A stretch of DNA of 64,000 nt. It comes from Penicillium oxalicum (taxonomy: Eukaryota; Ascomycota; Eurotiomycetes; Eurotiales; Aspergillaceae). The first letter of the stretch is position 1; each line of letters opens with the position of its first letter. The stretch is from the NCBI RefSeq assembly GCF_001723175.1, contig NC_064654.1:2294001-2358000 (forward strand). The letters run 5' to 3'. This document shows, piece by piece, positions 1 through 11,199 of this stretch. Below the pieces are notes generated by a model. The model was not told the origin of the DNA. It did no database searches and saw nothing but the letters and a program-made list of their open reading frames with translations. A program made the position numbers and the translations under genes.

Positions 1-766
1 CATGAACCAACATTGGAAATGCTGGTCAGAAGATGGTGGAACTGCGCCAAAGACCCACCGAGACCATGGACGAAAACCAGCAAGGGAAGGGGAGTCGGCT
101 TGTCCGGAAGGCGGCTTATGTTTGGATGCGGGCAGAAGAAAGTCCGAACGGCTGGATAGGTTGCAATCGACGTGACATAAGGGCTAAAGGTCGTAAACTT
201 CCTCAAAATTCCAGGATCTGTTTTAAAAGCTGGGTTGAAATTAGTGCTGTGATCGAGGAGATGGAGACGAGAACACTGCCTGGCCGGGGAATCACTCACC
301 ATCCGAGGTCTGCTGCTGAGGCTGTGATGACCATTCAGTGGCCTGGCGGTGCGGCTCTGTGCCATGACGAAGGGAGCCGTTGCTATCATAGTCATCGTCT
401 TCGTAATCGTCGTCTGAGGAGGCGAGAACCTTGGTTGGAGACTTGGCAGAGCGCTTGCGCAGCCCTAGCCCAGGTCGACTCTTGCCCGAGAACCGCTCAC
501 GCAGGAGGAACGACGAGAACACACCACCCGACCATCGTGATCACAAAGGTAGACAACACAGCCAGTTGATTCCAGTTCACGGTGCCATCCTGATATATAG
601 ACCGAAGAGAGTCTGCAAGGGAGAGCAAAGAGATGTCTTGAGCAGCGATCCGTGCGGAGTGGTATAGGTTCTGAAAGATTGCGATACCAGGCCAGTCGGG
701 CAGGCCTTCAGTATTCAAAGACTCATGAAGATCACGAATAGGACCGACAGCTTCATTGAGTCCCAT
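1..766 (-). CDS. Membrane-tethered alpha/beta hydrolase (ABHD8-like), N-terminal part, runs off left edge
   Basis: Partial gene on the minus strand. The preferred start is the ATG at 766, which has a near-ideal context (CACCATGGG). The first ~80 residues end in one hydrophobic helix, followed by a basic stretch and then an acidic Asp/Glu/Tyr stretch (SSDDDYEDDDYDS). An intron at 218-299 (donor GTGAGT, branch CTAAT, acceptor ACAG) is phase-consistent. The next exon (217 to 1) reads LPLLVFVHGLGGSLAQF, the strand-3 and oxyanion HGxGG motif of alpha/beta hydrolases. The catalytic Ser and His lie beyond the window. The reading frame slips by one base inside the membrane helix, near a CCC run (+ strand) at 527-529. 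Removing one base gives a continuous helix running into the basic stretch, so the break looks like an indel. Substrate is unknown. The frame stays open upstream to an ATG at 1045, but that segment looks like leader sequence. Confidence 0.62.
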
Positions 767-1450
767 GGTGGATGGAGACTTAAATAGCCCTTCTCCCTTG
801 GTCTTGCCCCCAAGCACGGGATGATAGCTCCCAGGGCTCTGGACCCGGGGAAGACTGAGAGTCTTACCCACAGGAGGCCACGCCGAGTGTTGCTTGGATC
901 TCGTCGGCGGAGGATACGCTCGAGTTAGATCTCGAGTCAAGGCCAATGGGAGGCGCTCAATCGGCAACGTTGGGAGATGATCAAACAAGGCATGAGCAGT
1001 TGAGGAGGAAAAGTGAGGCAAAGAAAAAGTATTAGGCTCGACCACTCATAGTCTCGAACGTCACAGCGTGGGGGAGATCAAACGTGACCTTTGGGCTCCA
1101 CTTCCCGGCCGCACATGACGGAATCGGCGGCTTTGGCTGGCTGAGGCTGCATCCTTAACCTCATTGGTATCTTCTAGCGCTTCTAGAAAATGAGAGATCC
1201 AGCGCATAAATGTGAGGAATAATTTTGGTCGATCAATCGATACTTCAGGAAGGGCACAAAAAAGAGAAGTAGGGATCAATGAACTCAAGTTGCATTTTCC
1301 AATTATAGTATCTTCGAGGGGGCCCCATCTGCACAGGCTTCGAGACGGGAGGGAGCCGCCTTGATGTCTCACAGAATCTGCTTCCTCGTTACCGTGTTCA
1401 AGCCAGTGTAAAACCAAATGTCGTCTGGAAAATAGAATCCAGGAGCATGC
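767..1450. other. Intergenic: hydrolase leader and dehydratase 3' flank
   Basis: Between the hydrolase start and the dehydratase stop. The frame is open from 1045 to 767 in phase with the hydrolase, but it is rich in Pro, Ser and Arg with no recognisable domain. It is probably 5' leader. Nothing else was recognised. Confidence 0.4.
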
Positions 1451-3441
1451 CTAAAAGAGATCAGTCATCGCGCCGTGTGATGCATCGCCCACCAGACGAG
1501 CGTATTTGGCAAGCACGCCCCGGGTGATCTGTGGCTCGGGCGGCGTCCACTGGCGGCGACGTTCGTCAAGTTCCTCCTGAGAAACATCCATGGAAATTTC
1601 GTTGTTCTCAGCGTTGATCGTGATTAGATCGCCATCCCGAACCAGTGCGATCGGCCCTCCTACAGCTGCCTCGGGTGTGATATGGCCGACGATGAATCCA
1701 TGGCTCGCTCCCGAATACCTCCCATCCGTGATGAGGGCAACGTTGGTCAACTTGGCACCCATCAGTGCGGCGCTGGCCTTGAGCTGTTCCGGCATTCCAG
1801 GTCCGCCCTTTGGGCCTTCGTAGCGGACGATCAGAACCAAGTTCTCCCCACGTGGGATGCGACCCTCGTCTAGAGCGTCGTTCAACTGTTTCTCCTTATC
1901 AAAGACACGGGCTTTACCGGTGAATTTGAGACCCTCCTTGCCCGTAATCTTAGCCACAGCACCGCCGGGAGCAAGATTACCACGCAGGATCTGGATATGG
2001 CCCGTCGTCTTGATCGGGTTATCTAATGGGCGAATGATGGTCTGATCTTGTGGCAATGACGGGAATGATTCGACGTTTTCTGCCAGTGTCTTGCCAGTCA
2101 CCGTAGGGATTCCACCGTCCAAAAGTCCTCCAGCAATGAGTAATTTCTGGACCGACGGAATGCCTCCAATCTCGTAGAGATCGGCCATGTAGTATTTGCC
2201 GCTGGGGGAGAGGTTCGCAATAAATGGGATCTTGTTGCTGACCCGCTGGAAATCATCCAAAGTCAAATCCACACCAGCAGTGCGTGCCATAGCCAAGAAA
2301 TGAAGAACTCCGTTGGTAGATCCACCCAGCGCCATTGTCATCACGAGTGCATTCTCAAAGGATCGCTTGGTCAAGAGGTCTCGGGGACGGATGTTTTTCT
2401 CCAGACAAATTTTGATGGCTTCGGCCACACGCACACATTCGCGCATCTTGGAGGGCGATGACGCTGGTGTAGAGGAAGAACCAGGCAAGGATAGACCCAT
2501 AGACTCAATCGCGGTGGCCATTGTGTTTGCCGTAAACATACCACCACAAGCGCCGGCGCTGGGGCAAGCATGTCGCTCGAGGTCATCCATGATCTCATCC
2601 TTGGTCTTGCTCGTATCCCCACCGTCGTCGGGCTGTCGCAATGTGTCATAGGCGTAAGCACCCGCCGCTTCAAAGCAGGTTGAAATATTGATCGGCTTAC
2701 GGAGATACTCCGAATATCCAATGTTGATCGTACCGCCGTATATCATGATTGAGGGACGGTTGTGCCGGGCCATTCCCATCACCACACCGGGCATGTTCTT
2801 GTCGCAGCCAGGAATTGCGATACATGCGTCGTGATACTGAGCACAGGTGACGGTTTCAACGCTGTCGGCAATGATTTCCCGAGTCTGTAACGAGAATCGC
2901 ATACCTAGATTTGTGCCATTAGCTCGATTACTTCTCGCTCTTGAACTATAGCGCCGACTTCATCTCTAGCCCGGCCCTCACGCCGGGTAGATTGACATAC
3001 CGTCACTGCCCATTGTGATGGCATCTGACACACCAATGGTGTTGAATTGCCAGCCAATCATCCCCTTCTCAACAACAGACTTTTTCACCGTCTTCGCCAG
3101 GTCCATCAGGTGCATATTGCAGGGATTTCCTTCCCACCAGACGGAGGCAATGCCCACGTGCGGGCTTTTGGCCATGGCTTCCTTGTCAGGAACACCAGCC
3201 GCGAAGAGCATGGCCTGCGAAAGTGATTTTTAAGCTATTCATTCTCATGACTGGAGGTTGATAACATCTCGTTTCAACGTACTCGAGCTCCCGGGAATTC
3301 ATGTCCGCGGGTGATTGTGGACGAATGCCGATTGAGTGCGGGGGAGCCATCTGGGTGTTTCGCATCGGTGGGTAGGCTTGGAAAATTGATATAACGAGGC
3401 TCGGAAAGTTTGTCCGACATTGTGGACTGATCAGAAGACAT
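1451..3441 (-). CDS. ILV3: Dihydroxy-acid dehydratase (branched-chain amino-acid synthesis)
   Basis: IlvD/Edd family enzyme. It dehydrates 2,3-dihydroxy acids to 2-keto acids in valine, isoleucine and leucine (and pantothenate) synthesis. Exons are 3441-3283, 3214-3001 and 2904-1451, giving 608 aa, the family length. The introns are 68 nt (GTACGT...GCAG) and 96 nt (GTATGT...CTAG). Iron-sulphur ligand candidates are Cys85 (GNPCNMH), Cys158 (PGCDKNMPG) and Cys244 ([12 protein letters not shown]). The Mg/substrate segments [10 protein letters not shown] and [11 protein letters not shown] are intact, as is the usual C-terminus (DASHGAMTD). The N-terminus ([15 protein letters not shown]) is acidic and Ser-rich and lacks an obvious mitochondrial presequence, and an in-frame stop lies just upstream. 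This may be a paralogue acting outside mitochondria, or its targeting is cryptic. Fungi often carry several IlvD paralogues, so this need not be the main Ilv3. A Gcn4-type site lies upstream. Confidence 0.93.
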
Positions 3442-4320
3442 GATGGTTTACCTCTGATGGTTGGGCACAATGGAATGAGTGATGAGCTAAGTTCTGTGAC
3501 GGGAGAAAGAGAGTATCCCACTTGTCATTGAGGATGGAAACTCGCAGACATGTCCGATCTAGCAATCCGCAGTGGATCAACCCCGCCTTATGCCGAAGAC
3601 CAGTCAGCGATGCCGAATTAACCTTCAACAATGACAAACAGTGCCGCTACTGTTCTCCCGTTTAGTTAGAGCAAATTTCTGCAAACTGGGCATAAACGGA
3701 TAATTGAGATGGCTCACAGAGCCTATCTAATGCAAGAGACCACCTGAATCGATTGAGTCACAGCAGAGCCGACACAGACACCTGAGAATAGCGGTGATAA
3801 TACAATCAGGAGCAATATCATCGCTGTTTGATAAGAACGGATAGTCTAGCACATACACCGACGAGCAAATATTCTTGCGAGGTTAAGTGCAATCGCGCTA
3901 GATTCGACTTCGTGTAGAGGATTAATGACACACGGATCCGATCATACGGCAGATCATTCCTAGGACATGATGGATGACTGGGTAATGAATCTTCGGAATA
4001 AGATCTCGAAGATCCGCATTTGAGACTTGCTGAGGATTGAATTTGTTCTTACGTCCATTGGGACTCCTCGACCGTCCAAACCCCCCACCTAACCCCTGCC
4101 CACGACATGAAACCAAAAATGAGATTTCGAAGTGTCGATATGCGTGATATAAAATTATGACGAACTAGGAGAGAACGGTATGGTGGCGAACAAGGATGAG
4201 CAAAGACAGGGTTTCTGATTTCAGTGGGTATCTTTAGAATTAATTTCATGTCAATCATGGCTCATCAGCAGTCGGCAAAATGGATTGCGACAAGCAAAGA
4301 CCAACAGGCTGTTGATGGAT
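3442..4320. other. Intergenic: dehydratase promoter and PEX2 3' flank
   Basis: About 880 bp between the dehydratase start and the PEX2 stop (both genes on the minus strand). It holds the TGAGTCA site at 3754. Short open frames here have no coding character, and no RNA gene was seen. Confidence 0.45.
3754..3760. promoter_or_regulatory. Candidate CpcA/Gcn4 site (TGAGTCA) upstream of dihydroxy-acid dehydratase
   Basis: A perfect TGA(G/C)TCA palindrome about 313 bp upstream of the dehydratase ATG. Cross-pathway control through CpcA/Gcn4 is known for fungal branched-chain amino-acid genes, so the location fits. A single 7-mer may still be chance. Confidence 0.4.
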
Positions 4321-5895
4321 TCAGAGTGCATTGTCGTCGGCGAAACCATTTTCTCCAACGGGGTGCCCATTCTCAGCGTCCTGTTTCTCACCCGATGACC
4401 ATTGATTAGAATGCAAGGCTTCATCAGCTGTGATGTTTTCCAAGATGCTGGGCTTCTCGGAAATCCTTCCATCTGCATCATCGACTGAAGAATCATTGTG
4501 TGGCCCGTTGTCAATGGCAAATCCAACGATTTTGCCAGTCCCCGGTTGTGATCGTGCCTCCTCTAGAACATCGCCCTTCCATGGCCGACACTTCTTGACT
4601 AGTTCACCGCAACGGAGACAGACCCAGCCCTGGCCTTCCTCTGCTTCCAATTTCTGTACAATACACACAAAACAGTAGACACAACCACAAGGAACAGTCT
4701 CGTAGGGGTTGGTAATGTCTGTTTGTGCAGAGCCGGAGAGACTACCTGCAGCTGCCGATGCAGCAAGGATCTCGCTCTCACTAGTTGCGGCCGGGTTTTG
4801 ATCTCGATAGCAGATTGCGCAAGTACGTTCCGGGAGGAAAGACAGCTCGCCTTGATCATTTGTGGCCTCCTCATCGTCCCCGCTCGATTTTAATGCCTTG
4901 ATAGTTTTGCGCCATGCTCGCGAGATCCATCGCTTCCACCGACTGATGCCCACCAACGGCAGGAGGAATAGGAGGAATTCAGTAAAGGCATGCCACACTA
5001 GCTGCCGGTTCAGGTATTCAAAGGAGACCTCTCGACTGGCCTGGGCTGACGGCGGCGTAAGGCGGATTCGGAGAATTCGATCGACAAGTGTCCGGTAGCG
5101 ACCGTTCACGAGGAAAATGAGGAAAGAAACAAGGGCCGCGACGGAATGTGTTGTGGAGGCAAGGTCTGTAATCCGAGAGAGCATGCGGACTTCCTGCGAT
5201 GGCTGTTGTCGCTTGTCAGCGGAAGCCTTTTGTCATGGGGATGTGTTGGCGATCTTACCTCCTCAAAACCACCTTCCTGCCCAACTAACCAGCTCTCCCA
5301 TTTGTCCCACGCGTACCGTCCCCCCACTGTAAGTAGACCGTACATCGTCTTCTGCCATTTTGTAGGGGCCGTGTGAACAGGACCTTTGCTTCGGCTATCG
5401 GTATATCGAAGACCTTGCAAGGCCGCGCCGTAAGAGGCATTATGATCCCAGATAGACAGTTTGAAGAGAATCGCACGCAGTCCAAATAAAATTTCATGTG
5501 ACCATTCCTCCCGCATTTGCGGCTATTCAAAGTCAGCAGGTTTCGAACCAATCGCGGAGGTATGCGAAAAAAAAAAGTTGACTCACTCCGAAATACTTCA
5601 GAGCATCTCCAACTTGGTTCTTCATCAAACCAAGAAGCTCCTCGTCCAATAGTTCGGCGTCGACCTGTCCGACGCGAAAGGCCGGCCTTGTGCCCTCTCT
5701 GCCTCTGATCGAGTTCCATAATGACCACCCAGCTCCTGGTACACGGTTTAGTGGATATGGAAGTCGTTGGAGAGTGGCTGAGTTGATCGGAGAAGCTCGT
5801 CGCTGTTCCGCTCGGCGGGCGCGAGCTTCCGCATCGCGAGTGCGCCTGCGTTCGAGAACCCGCTCCTGTGCAGCAGCGAAATTTTTAGAGCTCAT
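4321..5895 (-). CDS. PEX2: Peroxisome biogenesis factor 2 (RING-type E3 of the peroxisomal ubiquitin complex)
   Basis: PEX2 forms, with PEX10 and PEX12, the membrane ubiquitin ligase that recycles the PEX5 receptor during matrix protein import. Exons are 5895-5587, 5522-5259 and 5202-4321, giving 484 aa, as in other filamentous fungi. Introns are 64 nt (GTGAGT, branch CTGAC, ATAG) and 56 nt (GTAAGA, branch CTGAC, ACAG); an alternative acceptor 9 nt further in also keeps the frame. The N-terminus is Arg/Ala-rich (AAAQERVLERRR). The central Pex2/Pex12 domain contains hydrophobic membrane segments (for example VAALVSFLIFLVNG and FLLFLLPLVGI). The RING spans about residues 319-397, starting CAIC, continuing VPCGCVYCFVC and ending VCLRCGELVKKC. 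The C-terminal tail is acidic and disordered. Upstream lie a FarA/FarB-type core and a CACGTG. Confidence 0.93.
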
Positions 5896-6020
5896 GATCT
5901 GATCATGATTTGATTGATGGCTTTTGGGAGGATTATCGAGGACTAGAGGCGCGATGAGAAGCAGCAAGCGTGTTGGCCAGCCGAATGACCCACCGTCCGT
6001 CGGCTTCCCCAGACCTGGAG

Positions 6021-6026
6021 CCGAGG
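6021..6026 (-). promoter_or_regulatory. Candidate FarA/FarB core (CCTCGG on minus strand) upstream of PEX2
   Basis: CCTCGG, read on the minus strand, lies about 126 bp upstream of the PEX2 ATG. In Aspergillus this core is bound by FarA and FarB and occurs before many fatty-acid-induced peroxisomal genes. A CACGTG palindrome sits next to it at 6034-6039. Assignment is by motif and context only. Confidence 0.35.
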
Positions 6027-8484
6027 TTATTCCCACGTGACACGGTCATTCGGAGAGGTACCGCCCGTTTTCACCGAAATGACCACGAGGGCGCCTTCTT
6101 GCACAATCCACTAATTTTTGTGGTCAACACAAAGCACAACGTATGGATTTTTCAAGCGGAGGTAGATACTCAATCGGTACACTGAGTGGACTCTGAGGAA
6201 GTATTAATGCTCAGCGTTAGGGATTGGATGTTCAATAGCATCGAATCCGCCGACATTCCCAATACTTACTTTGATTGGTCAAAATATCACCAAAAATGCT
6301 CAACATCAAATGCGAAATGTGCTATGCACGAGGTCAGGCAGTACTACCTAGTAGGTAGCCTCCTGGTCGAGCGTTTACACTCAAGTAATAGATGAACGTG
6401 GTCTGCAGATTGTGTACTTCTAGACGTAAGGCCACAAGTTAGCAACTCTATCTGTCTTTAAGGATTAACCACTTGTGACCTTCGAAAGTCAACCCGCCGA
6501 GGGGAATGGTTCGCATGACGGTCCTTATTATTCATGGAATGATGGAATTAGAATGAGAAAAATACACATGAATTACTCTATGATGGATCAGAAAGAGATG
6601 GATATTGTCGGAACTAAGTCACACGCACGGTACGTATCAATAAGTTGGACCTAGAAAAGGTGCTTTGGCCCCAAAGCCTTTCACTGATAGTAAGTTTTCA
6701 TGGCGAGAATGATACACCAAATACTAGTCTCCATTCAATTGAACAACAGCCCTGTACCTAGGTCCTTGAAAATCCTGGTTTGTTTGTTTTGGGCACATTC
6801 AACGAATATCACCGTCCAGTAGGGCTCGGTGGTACCAAAATGCATTCCGAGACATTGATACAGGGTCAGTTTCCACAGCCAAGGCTATAATTTTTATTTT
6901 CAAGAATCTCTACTTAAATGGCCTTCTTTATGGTCAGTTCGAGTGGATCTTACCTGATACTGTTGTAAACTCAAACTGACACAGTGCTAGAAAATCGCCA
7001 GAATCTCGAGTATTCACTTAAGTTGAGACAGTGCTCTCGTTGACTTCGTCCCGCCTAGAGACTGTTGACCCATCATGCCTGTGGTCTAGTCAGGTAAGCT
7101 TCAGCCTCATTATTAGTAGCTCATTCGCGCTAAGCTATTGAGACGGTCCCTCCGATACAGTTTCTTTCCTCACGCCAAGCAAGTAAGACCTCTGAGCGAG
7201 ATATTCTGATAAATAATCTGTGTTTGAAGTGCTGTGTCTGAAGCATGCCGAGAGATATTGTATTTCAAGCTTCTCGATCCTTTGACTGGTGTAAGATGAC
7301 CTCGATGGATAGTCGGGTGTGGCTGTTCATGCTCGGATTGAGCTCTCAACAATGTCCAGGCACCTCACTTGGCTGGGTCATAGTTCGCAGCTTGGGGTAG
7401 CGATAAGACGGAGACCCGTAACACAACCAAGCCACTTTAAGAAGGTCGGTGGGGAATCTGGCTAGCTCTCTGCAACGGCATTTCTATCCGATCACGCTCT
7501 AACTGTGGCCCTTAAGCGAGGTACCCTGACTTCTGCTTCTTCCGGTCATCATTTCCAACTCATAGACCACGTGCATGATAGACCGTAGACCATTGACTGA
7601 GGTCATCTCGTATGCGGGGCTTTGGGTGATATCTCACTAAGCAAGAAGTGGAAAAGGTTCGTGCACACTTGCATCGCTCAAGACCGGTTGCACAGGGTCG
7701 CTGTATACACGATGATTTCTCAGGACAAGTATGTTCCGTAAGTCATACTCGGTCAGAAGACCGGGGAGCTCATAGCCAGACAATGAAGCGATAATCGCAT
7801 TCAAGAGTGGTCAAATTCATTCCCTTTGCCATGAAGGGTTGGGAGACAAAGGAACCGTCCTGAAATTGGTCAACAACAAGGACAGTTCTCTGCTTCAACA
7901 ACAGAAGTTCCCACTGGATCAGTTTGGCGGGGCTAAGCATCCAGGCGGCCAGACAAGCACGAACAAGACTCCACCAGGGGTAAGCAAGCCCTGACTGACC
8001 AATCAAAATGTCAGTCAAGACATCGTGGGTGGCCCCCCGAGATCAACTAGTTGGATACGCGGCTTGGCATTCATACACGCAACAAGCGCTATAGTCAATT
8101 CGCCCGGACCTATCCATGGCGCACTGCATGGTTTGAACGGTCTCATTTGACTATGTATGAACGTGCTTCCGTCTTCTGTTTTCTTAACGAATCGGAGCTA
8201 AGTAGGTCTCCGTTAGTGACCGAGCTTTGGCTAATGGTTGGGTATTTGCGCCACTCTGCCGGGAGTTCCGATCACCGTCGCAAGGTACCGAGCTGAACGC
8301 CGAGGGAATCCCACGCTAACGGGGCGAAATGGCGCTGTAAAGCTCGCAAGACACTATAGATGGGGCCAAGAACATTTGATTTGGGATTTTTTGGGCAACC
8401 GAAATGGAGACTTTGGCCAACGATCACATACACATGGCTCACTCATTGGAAGCTGGAGAAATATTCCCGGAAGGGGGATCATAC

Positions 8485-8490
8485 CACGTG
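8485..8490. promoter_or_regulatory. Candidate Pho4/PalcA (NUC-1) E-box CACGTG before acid phosphatase
   Basis: The CACGTG palindrome is 138 bp upstream of the acid phosphatase ATG. It is the core site of the Pho4/NUC-1/PalcA bHLH activators that switch on secreted phosphatases under phosphate starvation. A second copy lies far upstream at 7568. The link to this gene is inferred from motif and gene identity. Confidence 0.45.
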
Positions 8491-8627
8491 CGCTGGGATT
8501 TGTAGGCGAGACCTCGACACAAGATTCAAAAGATCGCCAATTCTCCTTCTTGTGCTCGCTTCTTCATCACTTTCTTTTACTTTCAAAAAGTGGCCTATTA
8601 CCAGCCCTAAAATCTGGATCTTCAGCG

Positions 8628-10233
8628 ATGAAAGCCGCTACCGCAACGCTCCTGGCTGCTGCCTCTTTGACAGGTGCACAGCTAGCCACCATCTCCGAGC
8701 CCTCGATTTCTGAGATCAACCAGGCGGCGGCCACCACGCTCTCCGAGTCTCCTACCTCTGATGTGAAGGGTGTGGCTTTTGATCGTTTCTACCAGGTCTG
8801 GCTGGAAAACACCGATTATGATGATGTAGAGAAAGATGCCAACATGCAGTGGCTGGCCTCTCAGGGTATCCTGCTGTGAGTGTTTCAAAGAAATTGATCT
8901 TATGTCGTTCGGTTGATAGGGAGATCATATACTAAATGAGCCATGATAGGACCAACTATTATGCTGTGACCCACCCGTCTGAGCCCAACTACTGTGCTGC
9001 GGCTGGTGGTGATACATTTGGCATGGATAATGACAAATTCCAACAAATTCCGGCCAATGTGTCCACCATCGCTGATCTACTCGACACCAAGGCCATCTCG
9101 TGGGCCGAGTATCAGGAGCACATGCCGTATCCTGGCTTCCAGGGCTTCAACTACTCCAACCAGAAAACCTACCACAATGATTATGTGCGCAAGCACAATC
9201 CTCTGATTCTGTATGACTCGATTGCACAGAACGAGACTCGTGCTCGACAAATCAAGAATTTCACCGACTTCGACCATGACCTGTCCGACCAGAAGCTCCC
9301 GCAGTGGGCCTTCATTACTCCTAACATGACCAACGATGCTCACGACACCAACATCACGTTCGCCGGCAAGTGGGAGCGTAGCTGGATGTCCTCACTGCTG
9401 AAGAATGATTACTTCATGAAGAACTCGCTCATTCTTCTGACCTTTGACGAGGATGATACTTACAACAAGACAAACCGTGTTTTCAGGTATGTTCAGACCA
9501 CGGCTTTCATCGCGTAGCCCAGGAGTCTTGCAAGGGGGATTGTGGCTCTTGCCCCGTGACCTTTAAGCAACCCATAAACTAATAACTGAACAGTGTTCTC
9601 GTCGGCGGTGCGGTTCCTGACCACCTCAAGGGAACTAAGGACGACACTTTTTACACCCACTACTCAACCATTGCGTCTGTCAGTGCCAACTGGGGTCTGC
9701 CTTCCCTCGGTCGCGTAAGTAGATTGTCAACATCTCAGATTTGTAAAAGAACACCGGATACTGACTTGAGCGAATAGTGGGATTGCGGTGCCAACATTTT
9801 TGAGATCGTCGCCAACAAGACCGGCTACGCCAACTATGAGGTCGACATTACCAACCTGCGTCTCAATGAGACCTACCCTGGCCCGCTATCGGCTGGGGAG
9901 ATTTCTAAATACTCTGCAGTCTGGCCCGTTCCTTTGACTGATGGCAAGTGCTCAGCCGGTCACGGTGTCTTGGATCTTGTCAAGAAAACCTTTGCTGGAC
10001 AGTCCGCTACTTACAACTACTCCGCACCCTACCCTTGGGATGCGAAGTCTGACTACAACACAAAGGTCACTGTGACACGAACCAACTCCACAAACACATC
10101 GGCTTCGTCGACTTCCGGGTTGGCGTCTTCGACTCCCAGTCTTCCGGCCAACGGTGCTGGTGCAGGCGCCGTTATTTCGGGCCCTGTCATTGTGGCGGGG
10201 GCTTTGGCGGCTTGCCTGGCGTGCCTTTTGTAA
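8628..10233 (+). CDS. phoA: Secreted GPI-anchored acid phosphatase, phosphate-repressible type
   Basis: Phosphoesterase-family acid phosphatase releasing phosphate from organic esters at the wall or membrane surface. Exons are 8628-8875, 8950-9486, 9594-9714 and 9778-10233, giving 453 aa; all three introns end in TAG or CAG. The start was chosen because it opens a signal peptide (MKAATATLLAAASLTGA). Family landmarks are FDRFYQVWLENTDYDD, the THPSEPNYCAA motif, QWAFITPNMTNDAHD and the metal-binding LLTFDEDDTYN. Several N-glycosylation sequons are present. After a Ser/Thr-rich linker the protein ends in a hydrophobic tail (GPVIVAGALAACLACLL), as expected for a GPI signal. The gene is solitary, with an E-box at 8485. 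The symbol follows the Aspergillus PHOA-type family, and orthology to a particular phoA is not proven. Confidence 0.92.
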
Positions 10234-11199
10234 AAGGACTATAGGTGACTTTTACCTCTTTGACGAAGATTGTCTGTCCACGAATCTCTCAATTATTATC
10301 ACTTTGTTCAACTAATTGATTTGCGATCCCAATGATATCAAATGAAGGAGCAAGTAAAAATAAAATTGCAATTTTACGAGCCACAGGACTTGTGAAAAAG
10401 CCTTGAAGACTTGTAGTCTTGAAGTATGTAAAAATAATCAATGACCATCTCATCTAGATGTGATCAAAAGCTTCACTCATCTCAGAAATATTAGACCTGG
10501 ACTGCGGTTCACGCACAGTACAAAAGGGTATGGTGGAAATGGACAAGTTTTAAGTACCGTACAGCGCACACTATTCTCCGTACTCTTTTCCAGTGTTGCC
10601 TCTTCAGAATTGCAAAGCCAGAGGCCCAAAATAACCGACTGTTTGATTGCACTAGCAGTGATGCCAAAATCACGACCAGTTTATGAGATCACTCTCTTGA
10701 TGGTGATTATGACCTTGAAGTGAGTATGGAAGTTGGTGCTCAGATACACGGACCCTCAAAACCCTCGGACAGTCCCAGCGGTGGATACGGCTGGTCAAAG
10801 CATGCATCAAGTATCACCTACGCCACCGATGGAAATATTCGACCCGAGGGCAGTATGTTTTCACCACATGGATACAACTACCTTTTGTCGAGGAATATTC
10901 AATGTTTCCGTCTACTCGAATGTTGTCAAGACGGGATGCTCGAAGTGTACCTTCCCATCCCACATCACAATGACGTGATTATAAGCGTCTGTTCTTGATA
11001 TGCTGGAAACCCCACGCATGTACACAACTTGGAACCTTGGGTCTGCAACAGGGAGGCAAACGGGAGCTACCTATTCTCAGGGACTTCGTACTAGATGTTT
11101 GGAGCAAGACGAAGAAAACTCGTAGAATATATTATATCTTCATCAAGTCGTGGTGACCATCTAATGTACAATTAAGACCTTCCAGAAGGTATCTTCCAA
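10234..11199. other. Intergenic, convergent 3' flanks
   Basis: About 970 bp between the ends of two convergent genes. It is AT-richer than the coding DNA, with short frames only. No gene or RNA was recognised. Confidence 0.45.

Larger units (their letters stand above)
5896..8627. other. Intergenic region between divergent PEX2 and acid phosphatase
   Basis: A 2.7-kb divergent intergenic region. The left end carries the candidate PEX2 elements (6021-6039). The right end carries the candidate phosphate-response E-box (8485-8490), with another CACGTG at 7568-7573. Open frames are short (up to ~120 codons) and resemble no known protein. No tRNA was recognised. Confidence 0.45.

Noticed and set aside
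767..1045. N-terminal extension of the left-edge hydrolase from the ATG at 1045
   Set aside because: Low-complexity Pro/Ser/Arg sequence with no conserved pattern, while the ATG at 766 has a much better context.
3431..3637. Minus-strand frame upstream of the dehydratase that could supply a mitochondrial presequence
   Set aside because: It is in a different frame from the first exon. The only donor-acceptor pair that could link them would leave an intron of about 25 nt, too short.
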